Below the pieces are notes generated by a model, which saw nothing but the letters and a program-made list of their open reading frames with translations, was not told where the DNA came from and ran no database searches. A program made the translations under genes and the position numbers. This document shows, in pieces, positions 1 through 9,692 of a DNA stretch of 64,000 nucleotides; the stretch's first letter is position 1; every line of letters begins with the position of its first letter. This stretch comes from MFD04580-c1 sp963702995 (GTDB lineage: Bacteria > Planctomycetota > Phycisphaerae > Tepidisphaerales > Tepidisphaeraceae), in NCBI GenBank assembly GCA_963702995.1, contig OY969783.1, forward strand, positions 5,208,001 through 5,272,000, in the 5' to 3' direction.

Positions 1-1586
1 CCCGCGGCCACCGGGGCGCCAGGGCGGCGGCCGTCGCCGGTGGCCGGGCGGCTGGGGCCAGGCAATGGCGGGCCGGCCGTCGTCACGGCGACGCTGGATG
101 CCGCGGGGCTCGGCTGCGACGGCTTCGCGGGGCGGGCCGCGGTGGCAGCCCGCGCCGAGGCCGATGGGCTGGGAACGGCCGCTTCACTTGCCGAGGTTTG
201 CAGCGACCGGGGTGGGGCCCCGTCCCGCACCGGCCCTGCCAGGGCCTGGAGCGGGGCCGGCGCGTTGGCCGCGAGGATCGGCTTCGGGGCCTCGGGCAGG
301 TGCAGGTCCGGCGCGGGGGTGACAATCACCACGGCCATGTCCGGCTGCTTTTCGCGCGGCAGCGGGCGCGTCGCGGGGAGCTTGTCGGGGGCGACGCTGG
401 GAACCGCCTGCTGCGCGATCGTTTCCCCCGCGGTTCGGCCGGGCGTGACGCTTGGGCGCGTGACCGGGAGGCGGAGGTCGCCGCTGGCGGATGGCTCGGC
501 AATCTCCGGGAGGAGCTCGCCCGTCTCGCCCGATTCCCCTTCACCCTTCTTGCCGGCGTCGCCAGCGGTGGCCTGTTCGATGGTCGCCCGCGGCTTGACG
601 ACCAGCGCTCCCAGATGAAGCTGCGGGTTTGGGTCGAGTGGGGGCTTCACCTCCGGAAGCATCGCGATGCGCGTCAAGGTCGGGGCCGGCAGCGGCGCTG
701 ACGAGGCGAGCGCCGTATTATCGCTGGCGTCCTTGCGGGCGGCATCCGCCTTGGCGACGCCCTCCTGAGGCGCGTTGGAGGTCTCTTTGGAGGGCGGAAC
801 CGGCAGATCGATGAGCGGCGCCTTTTCAACCGCCGTCTCCGCAGCGCGCGCGCTCTGACCTGGGGAAAGTTCGGCAAGAGGGTCATCGAGTGACGGCGTC
901 TCTTCGCTGGGTCGCGCGACCGGCTTGCCGCCGGCGGCCCCGGCGGAAGACGCGGCCGCCGCCGGGTGCGCATCGCCACCGCCCGAGCCGGGCAACCCGC
1001 CGTGGCCGCCGTCGCCCGCGTTGGCCATCGGCGCCGGTCGGACATGGGCCACCCGGCCCGCTCCGGACGGATTGCGGCTGAGGGCGGCCTGATCCTCGTC
1101 CCCTTCGCGCGCCTGCAGGGGCTGCGCCCCTTCGGAGCGGTGACTGCCGATCCCCGTACCCGTCCGTTCTCCGATCTCGTCGGGGAACAGATCCACCTTC
1201 GGCTCCGGCTTCGGGGGCTTGGGCTTTGGCGGCTCCAGCTTCGGTGGCGGCGGCAGCGGTCGAGGGGGTTCGGCCGGCGGCTCGGCCGGCTTTGGAAGGG
1301 GCTCGGCCGCCGGCGCCGGAGGGGTTGGCTGCGCCTTGGAGGGACCGGGCACCGGCGGCTTCAGCCCCAGCTCGGCCGCCGTGGCGAGGGAGATGGTGAT
1401 CGGCCCACCGCGGGCGGGCCGGGGGCCTGTACTGGATCCGATGCGCTCGCCGCCGGATTGCACGCGGAGGACATGGGATTCACGAAAGGCGGCCGCATGA
1501 AGCGCGACCGAGCCTGCGAATGCGACGAGGATGGGAAGATTTCGACGGTACATCCGCTTGGCGTTGGGTCGTCCACGGCGCGACAT
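1..1586 (-). CDS. Pro/Ala-rich membrane-anchored protein, TonB-like N-terminus, truncated by window edge
   Basis: The minus strand is open without a stop from 1586 to the window edge, about 528 codons. The chosen ATG at 1586 opens a short basic stretch (MSRRGRPNAKRMYRRN) followed by one hydrophobic segment (LPILVAFAGSVALHAAAF); an in-frame ATG at 1553 is an alternative. After that comes a Pro/Lys/Glu-rich stretch (residues about 75-125, PPPPKLEPPKPKPPKPEPK), then Ala/Pro/Ser-rich low-complexity sequence. A cytoplasmic tail, one membrane helix and a proline-rich periplasmic spacer is the layout of TonB/energy-transducer proteins, but the C-terminal TonB domain would lie outside the window. A structural periplasmic protein is equally possible. 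No strong ribosome binding site is seen. Confidence 0.6.
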   Translation of the reverse strand, partial: MSRRGRPNAKRMYRRNLPILVAFAGSVALHAAAFRESHVLRVQSGGERIGSSTGPRPARGGPITISLATAAELGLKPPVPGPSKAQPTPPAPAAEPLPKPAEPPAEPPRPLPPPPKLEPPKPKPPKPEPKVDLFPDEIGERTGTGIGSHRSEGAQPLQAREGDEDQAALSRNPSGAGRVAHVRPAPMANAGDGGHGGLPGSGGGDAHPAAAASSAGAAGGKPVARPSEETPSLDDPLAELSPGQSARAAETAVEKAPLIDLPVPPSKETSNAPQEGVAKADAARKDASDNTALASSAPLPAPTLTRIAMLPEVKPPLDPNPQLHLGALVVKPRATIEQATAGDAGKKGEGESGETGELLPEIAEPSASGDLRLPVTRPSVTPGRTAGETIAQQAVPSVAPDKLPATRPLPREKQPDMAVVIVTPAPDLHLPEAPKPILAANAPAPLQALAGPVRDGAPPRSLQTSASEAAVPSPSASARAATAARPAKPSQPSPAASSVAVTTAGPPLPGPSRPATGDGRRPGAPVAA

Positions 1587-1843
1587 TGGCGACCGGTCGA
1601 TCTTAGGGAGGAATGCCGGCGGTAAGCGGCCGCCCAAGAACAATCCCCCCCACCCTGATAATTATCGGCACGGTGGCCGCCAAATCCCATCATGGACCTA
1701 TGACATTTCCGCCACGTGGTTGGATGGGCGGCACGAGCCTGGAGCCACGGAAGGCACGGATGACTCCGATAAACTCATTGCCGTTCGTCGCCAGCGTCGC
1801 CGCGTACGAAGGGACCGCGCGTCACACTTCGACGTCGATCGAG

Positions 1844-2434
1844 TTATTCCATCAAAGAGGGCTCGGCCACGGCGGGCTCGTGCGCCGGACCGGCGTGGAG
1901 GTGGAGGTACGCCATCGCTTCTTCGACTGAATTGGCCACGCGCATTGCGGTGAGGGCGCTGCGCTTGATAAATTGTTCGTCCACGCCGTGTTCGAGCATC
2001 GCCAGGAGGGGGTCGTAGAAGCCGTTGACGTTTAGCAGCACGATGGGCTTGTCGTGGTAGCGCAGGAACTTGCCGACGAGGATCTCAAAGAACTCTTCAA
2101 GCGTGCCCAGGCCCCCGGGAAGGGTGATGAAGGCGTCGCCGCGGGATTCGAGCAGGGCTTTACGCTGGCGCAGGGTTTCGGTGACAACCAGCTCATCCGC
2201 GAGGCGGTCGGCGCATCCTTCTTCGACCATCAATCGCGGCGTGATCCCCGTGGCCTTTCCGCCGGCCGCTCGGGTTCCGCTGGCGACGGCGTCCATCAGG
2301 CCCAGGTTGTTGCCCCCATAGACCAGCCGCCAACCGGCCGCCCCGATCGCCCGCCCCAAATCCGCGGCCGCCCGAAAATAGACCGCATCGACATGGCGGC
2401 TGGCGGAACAGTAGACGGTCACGGCACGGATCAT
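1844..2434 (-). CDS. LOG family (TIGR00730) Rossmann-fold phosphoribohydrolase
   Basis: This is a 196-residue protein, the usual length for the LOG/YvdD family. It shows GGNNLGLM near residue 40 and the diagnostic PGGxGTxxE motif (PGGLGTLEE, residues about 106-114), which binds the phosphoribosyl part of the substrate and carries the catalytic Glu. Family members hydrolyse the N-glycosidic bond of nucleoside 5'-monophosphates, including cytokinin riboside monophosphates, in the cytoplasm; the real bacterial substrate is often AMP or unknown. The ATG at 2434 starts directly with the first beta strand (MIRAVTVYCSAS), so it is a natural start. The gene stands alone, between a repeat-bearing spacer and the truncated gene at the left edge. 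Confidence 0.9.
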   Translation of the reverse strand: MIRAVTVYCSASRHVDAVYFRAAADLGRAIGAAGWRLVYGGNNLGLMDAVASGTRAAGGKATGITPRLMVEEGCADRLADELVVTETLRQRKALLESRGDAFITLPGGLGTLEEFFEILVGKFLRYHDKPIVLLNVNGFYDPLLAMLEHGVDEQFIKRSALTAMRVANSVEEAMAYLHLHAGPAHEPAVAEPSLME

Positions 2435-2510
2435 GTCCGCCGAGTATCGAGGGGCGCCACGGTCGATTCAATCCTGTCGGACTTGCATTCTTGGCGATCT
2501 TCTCTCGGCG

Positions 2511-2580
2511 TCCTTGGCGCCTTGGCGTTCAGTTCGTCTTCGAGCGAAGAAGAGTAAGTGAACGCCAAGACGCCAAGGGA
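2511..2580. repeat. Intergenic inverted repeat built from CGCCAAG units
   Basis: The left arm (about 2511-2531) contains TTGGCGCCTTGGCGTTCA and the right arm (2559-2580) contains TGAACGCCAAGACGCCAAG; further CGCCAAGG copies follow to about 2600. The arms can fold into a long hairpin around an A-rich loop. It lies between two minus-strand genes and has no T-run, so it looks like a dispersed genomic repeat rather than a classical terminator. Confidence 0.6.
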
Positions 2581-2647
2581 AGGAACGCCAAGGAGAAAGC
2601 GGAGAGTGGAGTCGCCGCTTCATGTGTGGTGACGAGGGCGGGGAAGC

Positions 2648-3745
2648 TCACGTCGGCGACGCGTCTCCGAGATATCCCTTCTGACGGAACGCCCCGATCG
2701 CCTCCTCGACGCTCCGAAACACGCGCGTCGCGGTCTCGGTGATGAACGGGCTTGGCGTGCCGCGGCTGGCCCAGACGACGAAGACCTCTTTGCCCCCTTC
2801 GAACGCGTGATGCAGCTCGCGCTCCACCCCGCTCGACAGCCCTGGCTTGCCGTTGGGCAGCTCGGGGACCAGGCTGACGATCATGTCGGACTGATCGATC
2901 ATCTTGAAGTCCCGAGCGTAGATCTGGCCGAGGATGTCGCCGCTGATCTGGGCGACGTCGGCCGTCTTCAGCAGCACCGGCCCGTCGGCCGCCTTCGCCT
3001 CGAAAAAGTTCTGCCCCTCCTGCATCGCCTTCAGCGCCATCGTGTGCAGGACGAACTCATCGACGTCGCTCGGGTCGAACGTGATAAAATGCTCATTCAG
3101 TGACTGCTTGAATCGCCCGATCTCGGCCAGCGTGTCGGGCAGGTCCATGACGTGGCTCATCGGGAAGCTGGGGTAGACCTTCTTCCGGTTGTTCTCGAAC
3201 AGCAGCCGATAGACGGATTCGGTGGTGGGGACGTCCCGCCCGCGCGAGATCATGAAGAAGTGGCCATACCCGCGGGTGATGTTGGCGATGATCTCGGTGG
3301 CCAGCGTCTCCTCTTCGCGCCAGACCATCAGGTCTTTGAGCGAGTGGTCGATCTCGTGGTCTTTCATCAGCCGGTGATGGACCGATTCGACGTTGTCCAC
3401 CAGCGTGAGGTACAGGTCGGCGTTGAACGCCTTGATCTGGTCGAAGTCGAACGCGGCGAACAGCCCATGCCGCCAACGGAACGTCGCGTGGGTATTGACC
3501 AACACATGCTCGTGCCGCTCGGCCGCCCGGAGGATCTCTTTGAATACCGCCCGCCGGAGCGTATTCAGCCGCGTGATCGGCAGGTTCAAGATGCGGCCGG
3601 CAGGGACGTCGGGCGCCTCCTCGTACATCATCTGCCCGACATGACAAACCTCCAGATCAAACCCGGCCGCCTGCGCCTTCTGCTTCACCGCTTCGAGGTA
3701 ACGCCCCTTGTCGATGCCAACCTGTCCCGTAACGATCGCGCACAT
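2648..3745 (-). CDS. P-loop kinase-like protein with C-terminal nucleoside deoxyribosyltransferase-like domain
   Basis: A 365-residue cytoplasmic protein with no signal peptide. The first strand and loop (IVTGQVGIDKG, residues about 4-14) resemble the P-loop of archaeal-type adenylate kinases, but the canonical GxxxxGK[ST] is degenerate: Asp replaces the Gly before Lys, and Gly follows Lys. VNTHATFRWRHGLFAAFD (about 83-100) resembles the THA substrate segment of AdkA-like kinases. From about residue 280 the sequence SDMIVSLVPELPNGKPGLSSG and a following GKEVFVVWAS look like the Asp/Glu-containing core of nucleoside 2-deoxyribosyltransferases. The exact reaction cannot be named; a nucleotide-metabolism or nucleotide-sensing role is inferred from the two domains. 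Confidence 0.75.
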   Translation of the reverse strand: MCAIVTGQVGIDKGRYLEAVKQKAQAAGFDLEVCHVGQMMYEEAPDVPAGRILNLPITRLNTLRRAVFKEILRAAERHEHVLVNTHATFRWRHGLFAAFDFDQIKAFNADLYLTLVDNVESVHHRLMKDHEIDHSLKDLMVWREEETLATEIIANITRGYGHFFMISRGRDVPTTESVYRLLFENNRKKVYPSFPMSHVMDLPDTLAEIGRFKQSLNEHFITFDPSDVDEFVLHTMALKAMQEGQNFFEAKAADGPVLLKTADVAQISGDILGQIYARDFKMIDQSDMIVSLVPELPNGKPGLSSGVERELHHAFEGGKEVFVVWASRGTPSPFITETATRVFRSVEEAIGAFRQKGYLGDASPT

Positions 3746-3981
3746 ATGCCTCTGCTCCGCAGGCCCGCCGGCAAGGGTATTCCGCGGCCGCCCGTTAATC
3801 CACGGCCGCCCGGAGTCTCCAGCGGCGCCGCCACCGCGTTGTGCTCCCGGTTGCGGGTGCGGTATAGCCCGGTCTTGGCGGCGCGGGTCGCGAGTGGCCC
3901 GCCTTGCAATCCATCAAATCTCCGCGACGCCGAATGTGCTTGCTACCGTCAACCGACCGCCGCCGCTTCGGTAGTAGGGGG

Positions 3982-5070
3982 ATGCGAAAGATCAGCCTTC
4001 TCCTGCTTCTCGTCGCGTTGTCCGCCTCGGCCGCTCGGGGCGAGGAGCGTCATCTGCTTTACGTCGCCACCCCGGGCATTCGGGCCGACCTGGAATACGG
4101 CGGGGTCGGGCTGCTCGTGTTTGATGCCGATCATGACCACAAGCTGATTCGCCGCATTCCGATCCCGGCGCTGGGCGACCCGAAGCACCCCAGCGCGGTG
4201 AAGGGGATCTGCGCACGCGCCGTTACAGGGCGCGTCTATGTCGCCACGCCGAAGGACCTGACCTGCCTCGATCTCCTGACCGACAAGGTTCTGTGGGAGA
4301 AGGCGTATGACTCGGGCTGCGACCGGATGTCGATCTCGCCCGACGGCAGGATCATCTACGAACCGACGTTTGAGAAGGACGATTGGCACGTGCTCGACGC
4401 CATGAACGGCGACGAGATTGCCAAGGTCTCCCCCAAAAGCGGCGCGCACAATACGGTCTATGGCATCGACGGGAAGCACTGCTATCTGGCGGGGCTGAAG
4501 AGCCCACTTTTGACCGTTGCCGACACGGCGACGCACACCGCCGAAAAGACGGTCGGTCCGTTTGGGAATAAGATTCGCCCCTTCACGGTCAACGGCCGCT
4601 CGACGCTGGTCTATGCCTGCGTCAACGATCTGCTCGGCTTCGAGATCGGGGACCTGACGACGGGGAAAGTGATTCATCGCGTTGAGGTAGAAGGGTACGA
4701 GAAGGGCGCGGTCAAGCGGCACGGCTGCCCGAGCCATGGGATCGCCCTGACCCCGGATGAGAAGGAGGTTTGGCTCAGCGACGGCCACAACCAGCGGGTC
4801 CACATCTTCGACAACACGGCGATGCCCCCCAAGTGGGTCGCGAGCATCCCGGTGCGGGATCAACCGGGGTGGGTCACCATGAGCATCGACGGCCGCCTGG
4901 CATACCCGTCAACAGGCGAAGTGATCGACGTCAAGACACGGAAGATCGTCGCGGCCCTGGCGGACGAGAAGGGCGGCCCGGTCCACAGTGAGAAGCTGCT
5001 GGAGATCGACTTCGACGGCGACAAGCCGGTCCGGGCGGGGAACCAGTTTGGGGTCGGGCAAGTGAAGTGA
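3982..5070 (+). CDS. Secreted YVTN/WD-like beta-propeller protein
   Basis: The product is 362 residues when started at ATG 3982, which follows a purine-rich TAGGGGG and opens a clear signal peptide (MRKISLLLLLVALSASAARG). A further upstream in-frame ATG at 3904 would put charged sequence before the signal and is unlikely. The mature part consists of repeats of the form GRVYVATPxDLxxLDLxTxKVLWE and SPDGRIIYEPT, typical of YVTN-type beta-propellers, with late blades containing LTPDEKEVWLSDGHNQRVHIFD. Such proteins act in the periplasm or at the cell surface, commonly in binding or as scaffold parts of oxidoreductases; no catalytic residue set is recognised here. Confidence 0.85.
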   Translation: MRKISLLLLLVALSASAARGEERHLLYVATPGIRADLEYGGVGLLVFDADHDHKLIRRIPIPALGDPKHPSAVKGICARAVTGRVYVATPKDLTCLDLLTDKVLWEKAYDSGCDRMSISPDGRIIYEPTFEKDDWHVLDAMNGDEIAKVSPKSGAHNTVYGIDGKHCYLAGLKSPLLTVADTATHTAEKTVGPFGNKIRPFTVNGRSTLVYACVNDLLGFEIGDLTTGKVIHRVEVEGYEKGAVKRHGCPSHGIALTPDEKEVWLSDGHNQRVHIFDNTAMPPKWVASIPVRDQPGWVTMSIDGRLAYPSTGEVIDVKTRKIVAALADEKGGPVHSEKLLEIDFDGDKPVRAGNQFGVGQVK

Positions 5071-5320
5071 GTTGCGGGAAAAGAAAATTCGAACGTCCAA
5101 ATCCGAAAGAAGCGGGAGAAAAAACAGAAGCAGAAAAAGCAAAGGGGTCGGTGGGAACGGGACGGTCGTCTTCGTTCGCGGTTTCTGCTTCTTTGTTGCT
5201 GATCGATCGTTCTTTCGGGTTTGGTGGCTCGGATTTCGGGTTTACCGAAATGCACGGCGCCCTCGACCCGGCAGAGCGGCCGGTTGAGGGCGTCGTGTGT
5301 ATTTGGGGCACGGGGTGGTG

Positions 5321-7575
5321 TCACCCGACGGTAAGGGAATCAAAATTCCCGCCGTTGGCGCCGATCGTGGCGAGCTGGATGGTATTCGGACCCGCCAGAA
5401 GTTGGACTGAAACGGTGACCACGCTCCAGGTGGACCAGGAGCCGGTCGCGTTGAACGCCAGGCTGGGTGTGATGACCACCCCGTTGACCTTCAGCGCCAG
5501 CGGCCGATTGGTTGAACTGGCATAGCGGAAGCTCAGCTGGGTCATACCGCCGGCGGCCGAGACGACATTCCAGGTGATCGAGTCGCCGGCCGCGTTCTGG
5601 AAATCGGCGTAGCCGGTCCCGCTGTAACCGCCGTTGGCATGAGCCTGGACGGCTCCGACAAGCGTGGCCACTTCGGCTTCGTAGACCACCGGGCCCGCCG
5701 TTGGTGACGGAGTGGGCGTCGGAGTCGGCGTCGGCGTCGGCGTTGGGGTGGGTGCCGGCGTGGGGGTTGGTGCCGGCGTCGGCGTCGGTGTAGGCAGCGG
5801 AGTCGGCGTCGGCGTTGGGGTGGGTGCCGGCGTCGGCGTGGGTGTAGGCAGCGGAGTCGGCGTCGGCGTGGGTGTCGGCAGCGGAGTCGGCGTCGGCGTG
5901 GGCGCCGGAGTGGGATCGGGAGTGGGAGTCGGCGTCGGCGTGGGCGTGGGCGCTGGCGCGGGGGTTGGGGCCGGTGTGGGATCGGGCGTCGGAGTCGGCG
6001 TAGGCACCGGACTCGGGGTTGGCGTGGGTGCCGGAGTCGGAGTCGGCGTAGGCGCCGGAGTCGGAGTCGGCGTAGGCGCCGGAGTCGGAGTCGGCGTGGG
6101 CACCGGACTCGGGGTCGGCGTAGGCGTCGGGGTGGGATCGGGCGTCGGTGTCGGTGTAGGGGCCGGCGTGGGCGTCGGAGTTGGCGTAGGTGTCAAATTC
6201 AGGGGAAGAATTGAGAAATGGACCGTGATGGCTCCGCCCGCGATCCCCGCGGCGTTGGGGCCGCTGAACGGCGTCACCTTCAGCGTGTTCGCGCCGGACG
6301 GCGCGAGCCAGGTGTTGTAGGCGATCCCCGCAAGCGGGCCCGAGTCGCCGTTGATCGTGTAGGGCGCGAGGTTGTCGATCGAGGTGTACGCCCCGTCGTC
6401 GAACCGGACGCTCGACGGCAATCCGTCCACCGTGGCGCGGATGCTGATATCGGCCGTGCCGAGCTGCGAAAGATCGACCGTCTGGCCCTCCACCAGCGGG
6501 CCGATGTCCTGGCCCGTGTCGGTGTTGACCAGCGTCAGGGCGGTGACCTGCCCGACGGGCGTCGGGTTCGGCGTCGGTGTCGTCGGCCGCACGTTGCGGA
6601 TGATGTAGACGCCGTCCTGAAGGTCGTTGTTATAGGCCTCTTCGTTCCCGATCACGTATGCGTTGGGGACAACCGTCCCGTCGGCGTTGGTCAGCGGGTA
6701 ACACCGGAACATTCGCTGGAGGTTCGCCGGCTTGATGAACGTGTTGCGGAAGTCTTCGCTGTAGACCGTCCGGTTTTTTTGGGCGACCCATGTCGAGTAG
6801 AGCCCGAAGCTCGCCGCGCCGGGATCGAACGTGGTGGACCCCTTGGTGTGCGGGGTCATCGTCTGCACGTCGGCGGCCGGTACGGTGAAGAGCTGCTTTC
6901 GCTGCAGGCGCCCGAGCCCGACTTCGTGTAATAGCCCAGCGTCAGGGCGGGCGACGCATCCCCCGTAAAAGCCGCGATCGGGACGATCGAGACCGCGCCC
7001 GGCCCGGCCTTGCTGAACATCGGGGCGACGACCTCATCGTTCGCCAGCGGCACCGCGTCTAGCGTGGACTCGGCCGGGTTGGAATCGCCCGTCCGCGACG
7101 TGATCTGATACGTGTCAAAGATCCACTGAAGCGACGGTTCGTTCGCCCCCTGCAAGCCCGCCGTCCCCAGCCCGCGCAGCGCCACGGAAATCACCGGGCT
7201 GGTCAGGCTGTCGCTGGCGATGCTCAGCACCGCCCCCTGCGGCCCGATCGCTGTCGGCACGAAATCGATGGAGATGGCGGCCGATGCGCCCGGCGCCAGA
7301 ACGACGCCTGCCGTCGGCCCCGCGGTGATGTTGAATTCGCTGGCGGCCGCCCCGCCGATGGTAAGGCCGTTCGCCGGGATCGTGAGGGTCGTCGTGCCCG
7401 GGTTCGTGATGTTCACCGTCTGCGACGGCGACACGGTGGTATTGGCCACGCCCCCGAACACCAACTGACTGACGCTGGCGGCCGGCCCCGACGCGGCAAC
7501 GGAGAACATCCGCCGCCCCTCCAGTCGTTCGACGGACGATCGACGATGAGACGATCGAACTTTACCCTTGCGCAC
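5321..7575 (-). CDS. Secreted carbohydrate-binding protein with (TP)n linker, frameshifted
   Basis: Two adjoining minus-strand reading frames (7575 to about 6890, and about 6890 to 5321) make one protein of about 750 residues if one base is added near 6890, inside a GGGCGCC context. The N-terminus carries SVERLEGRRMFSV, resembling the planctomycete extracellular-protein motif (LEPR-type). Residues about 35-130 (TVNITNPGTTTLTIPANG) match an immunoglobulin-like choice-of-anchor/HYDIN-type domain. A Thr-Pro linker of some 160 residues follows, and the last about 125 residues (EAEVATLVG...GGYSGTGYADF...GGNFDSLTVG) look like a CBM6/CBM35 module. It is probably a surface or secreted polysaccharide-binding protein. 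The break is more likely a sequence error than decay, because both halves keep clean domain sequence. Confidence 0.8.
5703..6195 (-). repeat. Low-complexity Thr-Pro coding repeat
   Basis: On the + strand this reads as repeated GGCGTNGGNGTNGG hexamer-like units; on the coding strand it gives PTPTPTPAP, PTPTPLPTP and PTPDPTP. It is the extended linker of the carbohydrate-binding protein. Opposite-strand Gly-Val open frames here are shadows. Copy number is likely to vary between strains by slippage. Confidence 0.85.
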
Positions 7576-7836
7576 GTCTACCTGCCCTTGGCGTCAGCCC
7601 AGTGAAGGAGCCCCTTTTTTCCACACGAGGCGGCCGCGTCCCGAACGCGATGCGCCAGTGAAAGCAATTCATTACGCATGTCCGGCGGTCAATTCAGTTT
7701 GAGCAAATTGGCGGGCGAGGTTGACGCTGCCGGTTATTCGGTCTCGCCCCGGACGAATGGGACGGAGCGGCCGCTAGAACGCCGCGGGCGGCTTTGCTAC
7801 TTTGACGAAAGGGCGAGTTTCCGCAGAGGTGAAAGT

Positions 7837-9497
7837 ATGTCGAATCGACGCCGTTGGTTCCGATCCGTGGCGTGGGCGCCGGTCGTAGCGGCTGTTCTGC
7901 TCCTCGCGGCCCTCGACACGCGGGGGGACGTGCCCGAGGCGACGCGCCGCTCACCCGTCAACCAGACCTTCCAGTTCATGCGGACGGGGGCCTGCACCGC
8001 CTGGGCAAACGGGGATAAGACCAGCGCCACCGCCTACCTCTGGGCCCCTGAACAATGCCGGAAGCTCCGCGGCCTGGTGGTGATGTGTACCAACGTGCCG
8101 GAGCATCGGCTTGCCGGAGACCCGTTGATTCGCGACGCCTGCGCCGCCAATGACCTGGGGATCGTCTTCTGCGTGCCGACGTTCATGAACTTCAATGCGA
8201 AGAACGATCACGCGACGGCGGCGGCCTTCTTGCAGCAGCTCCTCGACGGGCTCGCGGAACGATCGGGTTATGCCGAAGTCGCCACCGTCCCCTGGCTGCC
8301 GATGGGCGAATCGGGGCACCTGTTAATGGTTGACGCGCTGGTCGAAGCCAAGCCAGAGCGATGCATCGCCGGCGTCTGGATCAAGAACTCCCACCTGCCG
8401 CCGAAGAACCGCGTGACGCCGGCGCTGGTGATCTACGGCACGAGCCAGGAGTGGGATCAGGAAAAGATCGATATCCGCACCCGCTGGAACGACACCAAAG
8501 CATACGAAACGATCCTGACCCAGCGCCAATCCCACCCCGACTGGCCGCTGAGCTACGTGATAGACGGCGGCAGCGGCCACTTCGATTGCTCGCAGCGGCT
8601 GACCACGTACATCGCCCGCTACATCGACGCGGCCGCCCGGGCGCGCCTCTCCGACGACGGCAGCCCCCAACTGAAGCCAATCGCGATCGACAGGGGATAT
8701 CTGGCCAACCTCCCCGTCCCGGGCCACGAGAATCACCCCGCCGCGCCTTTTCTCCAAACGCCGGCGGCCGCCCGCGGCGTCCCCTGGTTCTTCAACCCCG
8801 CGGCCGCCGAGGAGGCGCAGGCGATCGCACGCATCAACTGGAAGGCTGAAACGCAGTTCGTCGATTTCGCCGATGCGGCCGGCCACGCCATGCCGCTCAA
8901 CTTCCGCGGCATCCCCACCTTCGCTCCTGAGACCGGCCCCGACGGAATCACTTTCACCCTCCACGGCGTGACGCTCGACAGGATCCCCGACAACTTCGCC
9001 GCCGCCGGGCAGCCGCTCGCGCGAGCGCCGGGCAGCCGACGATCGAATGGCTCTGCGGCCCGATCGCCCCTCTCGGCAATGACACCTTTCAGATCGCGCT
9101 GGACCGCACCTGGGGCATCACCGGCCCCTACCTCGCCGTCCGCCACAAAGGGACCGACACGATTCGCGACGCCGTCCTCCCCGGCGGCATCCAGCTCCAC
9201 AAGAACAGCGAGGGAATGCCCCAGACGATCACGTTCGACAAGATCCCCGATGCGGCCGCCGGCGCCGCTTCCATCCCCCTCTCCGCCAGAAGCGACGCCG
9301 GGATGCCGGTGCGCTTCTACGTCATCGCCGGGCCGGCGATCATCGACGGGGACAAGCTCGTCCTGACGAAGATCCCCCCGCGGACGAAGTACCCGGTTGA
9401 AGTCACGGTCGCCGCCTGGCAATGGGGCCGCTCGATCGAGCCAAAAGTGAAGACGGCCGAGATCGTGAAGCAGACGTTCCGAATCCTCGCGCCGTAG
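7837..9497 (+). CDS. Secreted alpha/beta-hydrolase-like protein with C-terminal Ig-like domain, frameshifted
   Basis: Started at ATG 7837 after AGAGGTGAAAGT, the protein opens with a signal segment (MSNRRRWFRSVAWAPVVAAVLLLAAL). The middle has a GESGH nucleophile-elbow-like motif (about residue 150) after a region describing a strand-loop core, then SGHFDCS about 100 residues later, which fits a Ser-His hydrolase of the esterase type. At about 9035 the frame breaks; adding one G in the GCGCCGGGC context restores reading (APGQPTIEWLCGP) and joins the C-terminal domain starting QTITFDKIPD. That last domain (PQTITFDKIPD...SGLPV-like) resembles Ig-like repeats common in secreted planctomycete and verrucomicrobial proteins. 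Substrate unknown. Confidence 0.75.
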
Positions 9498-9514
9498 GTC
9501 ACGCATTGCGTGAC
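9498..9514. repeat. 17-bp near-perfect palindrome
   Basis: The sequence is GTCACGCATTGCGTGAC, eight-base arms around one base, overlapping the end of the upstream gene's stop region. The same type of 17-bp palindrome occurs at 28147-28163 and twice at 35431-35504. Confidence 0.6.
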
Positions 9515-9594
9515 GCGGAACGGCCGCGGCGCTGGCGTCGGCTGGGACGAAGGGGCGAGGCGATCTCTCGGCGGTGAACCAACGAGGCGCCCCG

Positions 9595-9648
9595 TAGGGC
9601 GCGGTTCACCACGCCGTCACCCCTGGGGGGCGTGGTAAACCGCGCCTT
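9595..9648. repeat. Intergenic hairpin between convergent genes
   Basis: The arms GGGCGCGGTTCACCACGCC (from about 9596) and GGCGTGGTAAACCGCGCC (from about 9629) pair with few mismatches around a G-rich loop. It lies between two genes that converge on it and could act as a bidirectional terminator without a T-run. A related TTTCACCACGCCGTC segment occurs at 19879-19900, so it is a dispersed repeat. Confidence 0.6.
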
Positions 9649-9692
9649 ACGAAAGCGGGGAAATTCATTGGATCGCGCGGCTATTGCCTGAT

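Noticed and set aside
966..1625. Plus-strand Arg/Gly-rich protein
   Set aside because: Antisense of the Pro/Ala-rich gene at the left edge; composition is what a Pro-rich gene gives on the other strand.
3152..4147. Long plus-strand frame overlapping the P-loop gene
   Set aside because: Antisense shadow of the minus-strand gene and of the beta-propeller's start; no start signal.
5712..6320. Plus-strand Gly-Val repeat protein
   Set aside because: It is the antisense shadow of the Thr-Pro linker of the carbohydrate-binding protein; no ribosome binding site, pure (GV)n sequence.
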